Assembly: GCA_002435785.1 (NCBI GenBank)
Contig: DIUC01000100.1
Coordinates: 1 to 44,019, forward strand
Reading direction: 5' to 3'
From: Saprospiraceae bacterium UBA6168
Lineage (GTDB): Bacteria; Bacteroidota; Bacteroidia; Chitinophagales; Saprospiraceae
DNA length: 44,019 nt
Below, one piece after another: positions 6,861 to 14,929 of the stretch. The first letter of the stretch is position 1. Each line of letters opens with the position of its first letter. A program made the translations under genes and the position numbers. The notes under the pieces were generated by a model. That model had not been told where the DNA came from. It did no database searches and was given only the letters and a program-made list of their open reading frames with translations.

Positions 6861-8348
6861 TCAATTGGAGCCAAGCTTGCTCACCATGAGCATTTTCACC
6901 ACAACGCCCTGCTCACTGGTGATTTTTATAAAATATTCTCCACTGCTGAGGTTTTGCTCCGCAAAATCAAGCTGAAGCAAGTGGGCCCCCGCCTCGATTT
7001 TTTGCCAAAAAACTATCCTGCCCAATCGGTCGTACACCGTGAGCATGGCATCGTTGTTTTCATCGAAGCCGTGCAGGTCAACGGTCAATTTCCCACTCGT
7101 CGGGTTAGGGTAAAGCTCGACATGTAGTTCCTCGGCCACTTCGATATCATTGCCACCAATCGGAGCCGAGATGTTCTGTGCACAGCTGACACAAGGGCCA
7201 GCCCAATCGCCGTGGCCAATATGCGCAGGCACGGCATTTTTGTTGATGCAAAGCTCGTTTCGGTTGCCGTTTCCATCCACGTGGCAGATGGTTAGCTTGT
7301 TGTTGGCACATTTCCAAGCGGCGGAGTACTGAGCATAAGGCAACGATTGGCTGCAATCAGGGATGCCATCACTGTTATTGTCCACGGAATCATCGCCGCC
7401 AGGGCATACATCATTACAATCAGCCACGCCGTCACAATCAGCGTCTGAATCAGTGACGCCGCAGCCGCAGATGCCCGGTTGGATTTTGCTCGGGTCTTCC
7501 GGACATCCGTCGTTGCAATCTGGCGTACCATCGCTGTCGGTATCGGTATCAGCTACACCGCAACCGCATAAGCCCGGCAAAATCTTGTTTGGGTCATTGG
7601 GGCATCCATCGTTGCAATCTGGCGTTTCGTCGCTGTCGGTGTCGGTATCAGCTACGCCGCAGCCGCATAAGCCCGGCTCAATCTTGTTTGGGTCGTTAGG
7701 GCATCCATCGACCTCTAATGAACTAAGGTTGTTATTGCCGAATCCCAAAAATGAAACGGAAGAACCTTGGCCATAGGTGAAATTACTTCCTTGGAAGCTA
7801 TTTTGCCAAATCTTTACGGATACATTGCTGCCTACTTTAAGCGAACCTGCCCAGTCATTGGGCATACCTGCAGGGGTAGGGGAAGCGTAAGAACCTACAG
7901 GCACCGTGACGCAACCGCCGAGGAAATTTGGATTGTCGAAAAATGACACTTCGTCCGGACCTGGTACGCAGTTTTTGTTCATCACCCAAAGGGAGTTGAC
8001 GTTGTTGTTGACTGTGGACCCACCGCAGTTTTGGCCTTGTGGCCAGTTGTCATTGGAGAAATCGGTATCGGTGGCATTATAAGCCCGGAAACCGTTGGAG
8101 AACCCTCCTCCAAAGTCCACGCAACTATGCAAAACGGCTACTACATCTGAACCGACCTTGATGCTTGAGGCCGCATTGTTTGAGAAGCCCAGCGCTGAAA
8201 TGTTCGAATATGTTCCGACAGTGATGGTGACGGATTGGCCACCAAAATTGGCGTCAGCATAAAGGATGATTTCTCCTGGGCCTTGTGCGTGAATCAGTTG
8301 CCAGCTAAATAAGCAGGTTAACACAAGGGTTGAAATGATTCTTTTCAT
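6861..8348 (-). CDS. Secreted T9SS protein with beta/gamma-crystallin-like domains and calcium-type DxDxDG repeats
   Basis: A signal peptide (MKRIISTLVLTCLFSWQLIHA) is followed by two or three beta/gamma-crystallin or inhibitor I36-like stretches: ILYADANFGGQSVTI, VSFFDNPNFLGGCVTV and KIWQNSFQGSNFT. Next come three near-identical Cys-rich, thrombospondin type 3-like units (DGCPNDPNKI, PGLCGCG, DTDTDSDGTPDCND) likely to bind calcium, and a fourth, shorter one. The segment LTICHVDGNGN...HIGHGDWAGPC matches a Cys/His motif frequent in secreted Bacteroidota proteins. The end (ELYPNPTSGKLTVDL to VVKMLMVSKLGSN) is a T9SS type A sorting domain. Total 495 residues, exported to the cell surface or medium. 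Binding partner unknown; a structural or adhesive role is inference. Confidence 0.85.
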   Translation of the reverse strand: MKRIISTLVLTCLFSWQLIHAQGPGEIILYADANFGGQSVTITVGTYSNISALGFSNNAASSIKVGSDVVAVLHSCVDFGGGFSNGFRAYNATDTDFSNDNWPQGQNCGGSTVNNNVNSLWVMNKNCVPGPDEVSFFDNPNFLGGCVTVPVGSYASPTPAGMPNDWAGSLKVGSNVSVKIWQNSFQGSNFTYGQGSSVSFLGFGNNNLSSLEVDGCPNDPNKIEPGLCGCGVADTDTDSDETPDCNDGCPNDPNKILPGLCGCGVADTDTDSDGTPDCNDGCPEDPSKIQPGICGCGVTDSDADCDGVADCNDVCPGGDDSVDNNSDGIPDCSQSLPYAQYSAAWKCANNKLTICHVDGNGNRNELCINKNAVPAHIGHGDWAGPCVSCAQNISAPIGGNDIEVAEELHVELYPNPTSGKLTVDLHGFDENNDAMLTVYDRLGRIVFWQKIEAGAHLLQLDFAEQNLSSGEYFIKITSEQGVVVKMLMVSKLGSN

Positions 8349-8550
8349 TTGAAACTTAATTTAAAAAGTTGATTGGGCAATAGCATTTGGAGACAAGGCT
8401 ATAGTGCTAGCCATTCGCTGTTGAATGAAAATGACTTCACGCACCATTGAAAACCAATGATATTGCCGGAATAATTTAAGATTTTAGCTAAGGATTAGAG
8501 GCGTGGTCCATGATGCTAGACTTAGAAATGGTGGGTGTTTTATGGGGCGA

Positions 8551-9375
8551 TTAATCCGTCTTCTCCACCAATTCCCAAAGCTCTTGACCAATGATTTCCC
8601 GAAGCGCAATTTGCTTGCTTCGAAAAGCAGCATAATCATCTTTTGGGAATACTTTTTTGAATTCATCGGCAGTAGTCACTATTCCACTTGAATAGGCCAA
8701 TGCCTCGTCCAAATTTTTGAAGTAGAAGGTCACCAAAAAGTCGTAGTCTCCATCGACATTGGTAGCAATCGCACGTTTCAGCACGTTCCAGCTTTTAATT
8801 TTACCAGCTTTCACGGCTTCTTCCATCACCGGCTTCACTGTTTCCAAGGTTTTCTCATAGGCTTCCATGTTTGCGTCAGAGACCCTGATTTTCGACCTCA
8901 AAACATAGTCGCCCACTGCCGAAGAAGTTGCATCGCCTACCCCGAACCTTGGGTCGAAAACATCACGTGCGACGATGGTTCTAACGTTGTTCAATATTCC
9001 GATGGAAGTGGAGATTTCTTTGGCCGTTAATCCTTTTATGGGTTCGTCCCATGCTGTCATCTCTCTTCGGGCCTGCATTTCCTTTCCACTGGGGAACAAT
9101 TCAAGGATGGCATAATCAAAATCCAAGTTGCCCTTGATGGGGTACACCCTTCTGTACAATCCCCAAAAATTGATGGCTTTTGCTGCTTTCCGGCCATCGT
9201 TCAACTTCTTAAAAATCTTGTTGGCATTCAAGTAACTCTCGTTCATGCCGGGCGTGACCTTAATGTAGGTGGCCTCCAGGTAATTGGAATTGGATGTTTG
9301 GGCATGAGAGGTGATTTTGGTTGAAATTGTGGCAATGAGAATTGCGACAAACAAGAACATTTTACTCGTTTTCAT
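8551..9375 (-). CDS. Secreted protein of unknown function with two similar halves
   Basis: A signal peptide (MKTSKMFLFVAILIATIS, ending HAQ) opens this 274-residue protein. Two halves look alike: YLEATYIKVTPGMNESYLN with INFWGLYRRVYP and FDYAILELFPSGKEM; then YVLRSKIRVSDANMEAYEK with IKSWNVLKRAIA and YDFLVTFYFKNLDEA. Each half has the strand-helix-helix-strand rhythm of a dimeric alpha/beta-barrel (ABM/EthD-like) domain, so the protein may form a pseudo-dimer on its own. This is a by-eye structural guess. No catalytic residues are recognised. The ATG is preceded by an A-rich stretch, as is common in Bacteroidota. Confidence 0.7.
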   Translation of the reverse strand: MKTSKMFLFVAILIATISTKITSHAQTSNSNYLEATYIKVTPGMNESYLNANKIFKKLNDGRKAAKAINFWGLYRRVYPIKGNLDFDYAILELFPSGKEMQARREMTAWDEPIKGLTAKEISTSIGILNNVRTIVARDVFDPRFGVGDATSSAVGDYVLRSKIRVSDANMEAYEKTLETVKPVMEEAVKAGKIKSWNVLKRAIATNVDGDYDFLVTFYFKNLDEALAYSSGIVTTADEFKKVFPKDDYAAFRSKQIALREIIGQELWELVEKTD

Positions 9376-9475
9376 TTTTTTTGATTGAAATGTTATTGCC
9401 TACTCTATGCGGTTTTCGGCTTCCCCGATTTGAATGCTTGCACAGGTGCGGAGATATATTGGAAAAGACGTTCGC

Positions 9476-9850
9476 TTAACCCTTTGGGTACTCGTTCTCT
9501 ACCCAGCAGTTGATGATATCGAGTTCGGCGGCAGTGAGTTTCAATGGCTTGCCTTCAGGGATAAAGTTGGCAGCGGGCGGCATGTTCTTTAGTTCGAGTA
9601 CCCGCTCCGCAAACTTGCCGTTGTTCAGGTTGTCGAGCATGCCTTCGTAGGTGGTGTAGTCCTTGGAGCCTTCAGGAACCCAGGCTGGTGCAGTGCTCCC
9701 ACTGTGGCAACCGCTGTAAGCACAGCTATTGTCAATAATAGTTTTTACTTCGTTGGAGTAAGTAGTCTTGCAGGAATCGTCTTCTTTATTGCAGGCGAAA
9801 ACTGCCATTGCAAACAACGGAAGGAGAAGGAAAAATGAATGTTGTTTCAT
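9476..9850 (-). CDS. Small lipoprotein with an atypical c-type haem-like motif
   Basis: The 124 residues start with a lipoprotein signal (FFLLLPLFAMAVFAC; Cys at about 20). The core has SCAYSGCHSG, a C-x4-CH arrangement instead of the usual CxxCH of cytochrome c. It is followed by YTTYEGMLDNL, MPP, and an ending with LTAAELDIINCW. This matches short Bacteroidota lipoproteins resembling the planctomycete-type cytochrome c domain. Whether haem is bound cannot be told from sequence. It would sit in the periplasm or at the outer membrane. Confidence 0.75.
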   Translation of the reverse strand: MKQHSFFLLLPLFAMAVFACNKEDDSCKTTYSNEVKTIIDNSCAYSGCHSGSTAPAWVPEGSKDYTTYEGMLDNLNNGKFAERVLELKNMPPAANFIPEGKPLKLTAAELDIINCWVENEYPKG

Positions 9851-10020
9851 GATTGAAAATTGTTTTTGTTAGTGAAAAGATGAATGTTTGACAAGCGCCT
9901 GTTCAAATTTTCAAATCAAACCTTGTGAAAAAGGATGTTCGGATAATTGTCATAAAAACTATCTTTATCCCTAACAATTGGTTGATTCTTTGACAAATAT
10001 CCCCTGCTCTGTTTTTGAAA

Positions 10021-10083
10021 TCCTGCCGATTGTCCCAATCACAGGTCTTGTTGTCCGAAGCCCAGCTTTTGTTGACCGAAGCC
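10021..10083. repeat. Short 21-bp-unit array (three units)
   Basis: Units occupy 10021-10041, 10042-10062 and 10063-10083. The second and third agree at 18 of 21 positions and end TGTCCGAAGCC or TGACCGAAGCC; the first is diverged but keeps the TTGTCC core in register. The unit length equals that of the arrays at 800-983 and 37555-37777, with unrelated unit sequence. It lies between divergent genes, 33 bp before the kinase remnant. Confidence 0.7.
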
Positions 10084-10115
10084 ATTTTCACTACACCTTA
10101 ATGCATTAGTCCAGA

Positions 10116-10359
10116 ATGAGAAAATTGATTTGCTGCCTATCCTTCCTTGCCACACTTGCCTGCATTTTTTCCCAAAACAGCCCCTGCGCCTCCAAATCGC
10201 CGACGATGGGGTGGGCAAGAAGCGGGGTAGCACATGGTACAGGTTTCGGCAGGCAATTGGTCTCGCTGCTCACCCGGCAGTTGGGCGGGGAGCTGAATGA
10301 GGAAGTAAAGGGGGGGCACAGTGGTGCATCTTGATTTTAAGGTAAAAAAGGCAGCGTAA
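10116..10359 (+). pseudogene. Wrecked sensor histidine kinase: signal peptide joined to a frameshifted ATPase tail
   Basis: An ATG opens a signal peptide (MRKLICCLSFLATLACIFSQ). In a second frame the next bases read PLRLQIADDGVGKK, the G1 box of a HATPase domain. A third stretch reads GTGFGRQLVSLLTRQLGGEL, the G2 box region. After a run of seven Gs the frame must shift again to read GGTVVHLDFKVKKAA and reach TAA at 10357-10359. Everything between the signal peptide and the G1 box (sensor, transmembrane helix, phosphorylated His, N box) is missing. The final stop abuts the ATG of the response regulator, as in intact kinase-regulator operons. This indicates a large internal deletion plus at least two small frame changes. 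Confidence 0.75.
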
Positions 10360-11106
10360 ATGGAAAACAAACTAAAAATCCTCATTGTCGAAGATGAAAT
10401 GCTTATCGGTGCAAAAATCTCCCTTTTTCTCACGGAACTGGGCTACGAAGTGACGGCCATCCTGCCCCGTGCCGAGGAAGCCCTTTTGCACGTGCTCGAG
10501 AACATGCCCGACATCTCCCTGCTCGACGTGCGGCTCAAGGGCGAAATGGACGGCATAGCCCTGGCGGAGGCCCTGCAAAAACAGCACAAGCTGCCCATCA
10601 TCTTCCTCACCGCCAACTCCGACGATGCAACGTTCAATCGGGCCAAGGCGGCAAAGCCCTTTGCCTTCCTTGCCAAACCATTTAGAAAGACCGAGCAGCA
10701 ACGAGCCATCGAGCTAACCATCAGCCGCATGGAGGACGAGGCCGCCAGCAGCCCAGTGGCCCCGAAAACGGAGGAGGAAAACACCTACCTGCTCGACGAC
10801 CGCATATTCGTGCGCTACAAGGACCGGATGGTGAAAATCGTCTTCGACGAAATCCGCTATGTGGAGGCCGACCGAAACTACTGCCGCATCTTTAACCAAA
10901 ACAAAGAATACCTGCTCACGATGCCCATGAAGGCACTGGAGGACAAGCTGCCGACCGCACAGTTCCAGCGCATCCACCGTTCCCATATCGTCAACCTTGC
11001 CCATGTGGATGAGGTGGCGGAGGGCCATGTGGTCATTGGCACCAAACAATTGCCGCTCAGCCAGTCATTGCGAGAGGGGTTTTTGAAACGATTTAGGACG
11101 GTTTGA
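10360..11106 (+). CDS. LytTR-family response regulator
   Basis: The 248-residue protein has an N-terminal receiver domain with acidic residues E11/D12, phospho-acceptor D56 (SLLDVRL), T84 and K106 (LAKPF), all in place. A linker (120-145) leads to a LytTR DNA-binding domain: VFDEIRYVEADRNYCRIF, FQRIHRSHIVNLAHVDEV, ending PLSQSLREGFLKRF. Proteins of this class pair with membrane histidine kinases and activate transcription. Its ATG immediately follows the TAA of a broken kinase gene, so the natural partner is lost. The regulator may be driven by another kinase, be active unphosphorylated, or be on its way to decay. No frame damage is seen. Confidence 0.93.
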   Translation: MENKLKILIVEDEMLIGAKISLFLTELGYEVTAILPRAEEALLHVLENMPDISLLDVRLKGEMDGIALAEALQKQHKLPIIFLTANSDDATFNRAKAAKPFAFLAKPFRKTEQQRAIELTISRMEDEAASSPVAPKTEEENTYLLDDRIFVRYKDRMVKIVFDEIRYVEADRNYCRIFNQNKEYLLTMPMKALEDKLPTAQFQRIHRSHIVNLAHVDEVAEGHVVIGTKQLPLSQSLREGFLKRFRTV

Positions 11107-11437
11107 GGCAAAGCCGAAATGGCATCGGAGGTCTTTGGGTGAAATCCATGAACCTCACAAATTGAAGCCTCGTCGTGGCCATGCTCAATAGCAAATTATT
11201 TCATGAACAAAACTTGGCGGCGTGAGCTATACAAGAGTGAGGCTACCCTCACCGCCAACCCCGGGAACTTCCCCGTCACCTTCCCATTTTAAAACACCAA
11301 TTGTACATTTACCCAAACCGCAGCGATGCCGCTGGAAAGGGCGGTCGGGTGGTCGGCGGTGCTCGGCGCTCAGGGAGGTCATTTATTCATCAAGCCCCAA
11401 ACAGCCCATCAAAACCATGCACTTCTACGTCCGTCAT
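11107..11437. other. Gap between convergent genes, no supported gene
   Basis: These 331 bp hold one tiny plus-strand frame of 29 codons starting MNKTWRREL near 11203. It has no recognisable relative and no promoter, so I do not call it. No tandem array, clear terminator or RNA gene is visible. Confidence 0.5.
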
Positions 11438-12691
11438 CTAATGCTTGACCAATTTGGTGGTTTCCACCATGCCAGACGATTCCGTCAGCCGCACAAGGTA
11501 CATACCGTCTTGCAGGTCGCTTATGTCGCAGGACAAGTTGGCACCGTCAAGGGAAATGGTTTTCAGCAGTTTGCCATCCAGCCCGACGACCTCGGCCCGA
11601 ACGAATTGGCGGGTATAAGCAGGGTTGACGGAAAATACCTCCTTGGCTGGATTTGGATAAAGGCATGGGCGAAGGCTTCCAGCAGTAGCCTCGCCTGTTT
11701 GCGAAGCGGTCAAGTCCAATATCACCACTTTGTTGTCTTCCGTATTGAAGGCAAAGCAGTTGGGGCCGCAGGTGACCACGTTGAACGCATAGCCGAATGC
11801 CTCTGAGATGGGCATGCCGTCGTAGAGCAGAAAATTGTTGGGGTCAAAGCGCTTGAACGCAATGACGCCGCCATTGTCCGTACTCACGAAACAAACGAGG
11901 TCGTTGACCGCATCATACACCAAGGGGCCATAGCCACCGTTGAAATGCCCAGCCACGAAGGGCGAAAGGCTCATATCAATGATGGTGCCGTCCGTTCCGT
12001 ACACAAAATTGTTGTGGTAGATAAAGTCGAGGAAAAAGCCTGATAGGATGTTCTGGCTCACCGAGACCTCATTGCAGCCACCGGCGCTTACCGATATGCG
12101 GCGCAGCCCGAACTCGGTGGTCTCGTTGTTATAGCCAATCATGGAGCTTGGGGTGGCAAATTCTATCCTGTTGCTGCCGGTATGGTCCTGCGTCGTCAGG
12201 GGCCGGGCAACCCCGTTGTCATAGATAGCGACGCCCTCATGCCGGGGCGAGAAACCGTTGTTCATCCTTGAAATGGCCACAGCATTTGGGTTGCCGGGCA
12301 GCGTCTCGATGTCCTCGACATACAGTGCTCCCGTGATGGGATCCGACCCCAAGGGGAACTGCAGCCCCGCTGTTTGGTCGGCCACGTTGTACCGCCTCGC
12401 TGTGGAGCTTCCGGCAAAGCCCACATAGATATATTGCCCATTGTCCGTGATGGCCATGACCGTCGGTTCACTTCCGATAAAAGTGGTATTTTCCAATTGA
12501 TAGGTATTGGGATTGATGACGCCAATGCTGTTGCCATTGGCACCGTTGGTGCTTGGGATGGAGACATATAGCTTGTCGGTATTGGCGTCATACACGAGGT
12601 CATTGGCCGTGACCTCGACGACATGCACGTTGAACTGCGCCAATGCTGGGGCAGTAGCGAGCAGTGCATAGATAAAAAGCATGTTCTTCAT
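11438..12691 (-). CDS. Secreted T9SS protein, probably a beta-propeller
   Basis: The ATG at 12689-12691 gives a standard signal peptide (MKNMLFIYALLATAPALAQ); a TTG 18 bp earlier is possible but less likely. The body repeats a strand pattern typical of YncE/WD-like propellers: NDLVYDANTDKLYVSIPS, VMAITDNGQYIYVGF, NPNAVAISRMNNG, GPLVYDAVNDLVCFVS. Two cysteine pairs are possible. The last 80 residues (CLYPNPAKEVFSVNP, VVGLDGKLLKTISLDG, DLQDGMYLVRLTESSG) form a T9SS type A sorting domain. Exported and probably surface-anchored or released; the ligand is unknown. Confidence 0.8.
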   Translation of the reverse strand: MKNMLFIYALLATAPALAQFNVHVVEVTANDLVYDANTDKLYVSIPSTNGANGNSIGVINPNTYQLENTTFIGSEPTVMAITDNGQYIYVGFAGSSTARRYNVADQTAGLQFPLGSDPITGALYVEDIETLPGNPNAVAISRMNNGFSPRHEGVAIYDNGVARPLTTQDHTGSNRIEFATPSSMIGYNNETTEFGLRRISVSAGGCNEVSVSQNILSGFFLDFIYHNNFVYGTDGTIIDMSLSPFVAGHFNGGYGPLVYDAVNDLVCFVSTDNGGVIAFKRFDPNNFLLYDGMPISEAFGYAFNVVTCGPNCFAFNTEDNKVVILDLTASQTGEATAGSLRPCLYPNPAKEVFSVNPAYTRQFVRAEVVGLDGKLLKTISLDGANLSCDISDLQDGMYLVRLTESSGMVETTKLVKH

Positions 12692-12779
12692 GAAATTGGT
12701 GTTAATCAAAGCAAACGGAGAAAATTAGTGCCGACAAAAATTGGAAGTAGCCCGCAAAAATTATTCGACATTTTTTTGT

Positions 12780-12847
12780 CCCGCAGATTTCACAAATTTA
12801 CGCAGATAGACAAGGTCACATCTGCGTAAATCTGTGAAATCTGTGGG
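12780..12847. repeat. Long near-perfect hairpin (28-bp arms)
   Basis: The arms are 12780-12807 and 12820-12847, containing GCAGATTT, CACA and ATTTACGCAGAT. They pair at 26 of 28 positions plus one possible G-U, around a 12-nt loop. Words of this kind (CGCAGATTT, TCTGTGAAATCTG) occur as dispersed repeats in many bacteria. It would lie in the 5' region of the propeller gene. Confidence 0.85.
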
Positions 12848-13074
12848 CGAGAGATTAAGTGTCGTTTAAATCTGCTGGACTACTTATTAAATGAAATGAT
12901 GGCAAAGATAAGGTTGATTTTGACATCGCAGATGGCCGACAAGCGGTGCTATATTCATGTCGGCGGCTTGTACCAGCGGAACGGCACTTGTGGGCAAAGG
13001 CCACAAAACTGAAAGTGCCATTTGGTGCTACACTTGCTCGAACTGCTGCGAATTTTTTGAAGCGAGCCGCCAAG

Positions 13075-13104
13075 TTTGCGGTATGCCGCCAACGGCTATC
13101 TTTG
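13075..13104 (+). promoter_or_regulatory. Bacteroidota-type promoter of dut
   Basis: TTTG (13075-13078), an 18-nt spacer and TATCTTTG (13097-13104) match the -33/-7 consensus of the Bacteroidota housekeeping sigma factor. The leader to the dut ATG would be about 70 nt. Confidence 0.65.
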
Positions 13105-13179
13105 CGGCATCGGAAGCTATACTTCGGGAATGCCGAATGGCGCAGCGTTTAATTCCAAGAAAAAGATTCAGCAAGTACA

Positions 13180-13614
13180 ATGCAAGTAAAAATCATCAAC
13201 CAATCCGCCTTCCCACTGCCGCAGTACGAGACAGCGGGCAGCGCCGGGCTTGACCTCCGGGCAAATATTGCGGAGCCAATCACCCTCAGCAGCTTGGAGC
13301 GCAGGCTGGTGCCCACAGGGCTTTTCATCGAGCTGCCGCAGGGCTACGAGGCGCAGGTGCGGCCCCGCAGCGGGCTGGCCATCAAGAAGGGCCTCGGCCT
13401 CGTCAACTCCCCCGGCACCATTGACTCCGACTATCGGGGCGAAATCAAAATCATCCTCGTCAACCTCTCCAACGAACCGCAGGCCGTGGAACCTGGCGAG
13501 CGCATTGCGCAGATGGTCATTGCGAGGTACGAGCAAATCCAGTGGACGGAAGTGGCCGTGCTTTCGGAAACGGAGCGAGGAGCAGGCGGGTTTGGGAGCA
13601 CTGGGAAGGGATGA
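13180..13614 (+). CDS. dut: dUTP diphosphatase (dUTPase)
   Basis: Hydrolyses dUTP to dUMP and pyrophosphate, keeping uracil out of DNA and supplying dUMP for thymidylate synthesis. The 144 residues are the normal length for the trimeric family. All five motifs are visible: AGSAGLDLRA (1), RPRSGLA (2), GLVNSPGTIDSDYRGEI (3), GERIAQMVI (4) and the flexible tail RGAGGFGSTG (5). The ATG is placed just before the first strand. The stop codon overlaps a heptamer repeat. Downstream genes on the same strand (sugar nucleotidyltransferase, TPR protein) may be read from the same region but are 219 bp away. Confidence 0.97.
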   Translation: MQVKIINQSAFPLPQYETAGSAGLDLRANIAEPITLSSLERRLVPTGLFIELPQGYEAQVRPRSGLAIKKGLGLVNSPGTIDSDYRGEIKIILVNLSNEPQAVEPGERIAQMVIARYEQIQWTEVAVLSETERGAGGFGSTGKG

Positions 13615-13630
13615 GGGGCGAGGGATGAGG
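13610..13630. repeat. Three heptamers at the end of dut
   Basis: GATGAGG, GGCGAGG and GATGAGG follow head to tail, beginning inside the last codons of dut. This is the same arrangement as the TATTGGG array at the end of the first gene. Confidence 0.7.
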
Positions 13631-13833
13631 TATGAAATTTGCCAAGCTGTTTCCCAACAAATCCTTATGATTTAAGATTGAAGGTCGCATGATTAGCGTT
13701 AGGATTTTTAAGCACATTGACGCCCCTGAAATCAGGAATCAGGTAATCTTTAATTGGGAATCAAATTCCATCCTTTTGCCACAACGTAACCAATTATGCT
13801 GACCTTTCACCAGTCAGTTTGAAACTGTTTTTT

Positions 13834-14841
13834 ATGAAAATCATCATCCCAATGGCAGGCCGGGGCACCCGGCTTCGCCCGCACACGCTGACCCTGCCTA
13901 AGCCGCTCATCCCCATCGCTGGAAAACCAATGGTGCAGCGCATCGTGGAGGACCTGACGGCTGGCTACAATGGCCAAATCGAAGAAATCGCCTTCATCAC
14001 CGGCGACTTTGGCAAGGACGTGGAGCGGGAACTCGTCAGCATCGCCAACAGCTTTGGGGCAGAGGGGCGTATTTACCACCAAACGAACCCACAGGGCGTG
14101 GCACATGCCATCGGTTGCGCCAGCGAAAGCCTTAACGGCAACGTGTTCATCGCATTCAGCGATACGCTGTTCAGGGCTGACTTCCATTTCGACACCAACG
14201 AGGAGGGCATCATTTGGGTAAAAAAAGTAGCGGACCCGTCGTCGTTCGGCGTGGTGAAGACCAACGAACAAGGCATCATCACCGACTTTGTGGAAAAGTC
14301 GCCTGTTTTCGTTTCTGACCTCGCCATCGTGGGGTTGTACTACTTGCGGGAGGGCGAACTGCTGCGCGACCAAATCAAGTTTTTGATTGACAACGACATC
14401 CGGGACAAGGGCGAGTTCCAGATTACCTCCGTGCTTGAAAACATGAAGGCGGGCGGCTACCAGTTCCGGGCCAGCGGCATTGACGAGTGGCTCGACTGCG
14501 GCAATAAGCCCAGCATCGTGGACACCAACCGCCGGATGCTAGAAATAAAGTATCCGGTGGAGCAGCTCATTTCGCCACTGGCGGTCCTTGAAAACGCTGT
14601 GATTGTAGAGCCTTGCTTTGTGGGCGCTGGCGCAAAAATCGTGAACTCCGTCATTGGGCCGCACGTGTCGGTGGGCAATAATTCGGTGATAACAAACTCT
14701 ATCATCAAAAACAGCGTTATTCAGGGCGATACGAGCGTTTCGGATGCCATTTTTACCGATTCGATGGTGGGCAACCACGTCCATTACGAAGGGCACGCCG
14801 CAGACGTGAGCATTGGCGACTATACCAGTTTAAAGAAATAA
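13834..14841 (+). CDS. Sugar-1-phosphate nucleotidyltransferase with left-handed beta-helix tail
   Basis: The ATG at 13834 places the Rossmann-like start and the signature MAGRGTRLRPHT, with LPKPLIPIAGKPM following as in glucose-1-phosphate thymidylyltransferases and related NDP-sugar synthases. The catalytic domain covers about residues 1-235 (IAFSDTLF for metal binding, DEWLDCGNK towards its end). From about 245 a hexapeptide-repeat helix follows (VIVEPCFVGAGAKIVNSVIG, VSVGNNSVITNSIIKNSVI). Such enzymes activate sugars for surface polysaccharides. The sugar and nucleotide cannot be fixed from sequence. It stands between dut and a TPR gene, away from the polysaccharide operon near 40 kb. Confidence 0.9.
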   Translation: MKIIIPMAGRGTRLRPHTLTLPKPLIPIAGKPMVQRIVEDLTAGYNGQIEEIAFITGDFGKDVERELVSIANSFGAEGRIYHQTNPQGVAHAIGCASESLNGNVFIAFSDTLFRADFHFDTNEEGIIWVKKVADPSSFGVVKTNEQGIITDFVEKSPVFVSDLAIVGLYYLREGELLRDQIKFLIDNDIRDKGEFQITSVLENMKAGGYQFRASGIDEWLDCGNKPSIVDTNRRMLEIKYPVEQLISPLAVLENAVIVEPCFVGAGAKIVNSVIGPHVSVGNNSVITNSIIKNSVIQGDTSVSDAIFTDSMVGNHVHYEGHAADVSIGDYTSLKK

Positions 14842-14929
14842 CGGTTTTGGGCTTTGGGTGTTGGGCGAGACTTCCCCCAAAGCGTAGGCCCAAGAACCTG
14901 AAACCCCACATCCTGGAACCAATTTGCAG

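Larger units (their letters stand above)
12692..13179. other. Divergent intergenic region with long hairpin and promoter
   Basis: This 488-bp region separates the propeller gene (minus) from dut (plus). It holds a 28-bp-arm hairpin (12780-12847), a remnant related to repeats near 20.0 kb (GTCGTTTAAATCTG, about 12861-12874), a minus-strand TATCTTTG (12903-12910) without a clear -33 box, and the dut promoter (13075-13104). No gene is supported. Confidence 0.6.

Noticed and set aside
9903..10091. Minus-strand 62-residue frame (ASVNKSW, ASDNKTC, DWDNRQD)
   Set aside because: Again a translation of the 21-bp units; no promoter, no known family.
11203..11292. Tiny plus-strand frame starting MNKTWRREL
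   Set aside because: Only 29 codons, no promoter and no recognisable relative.
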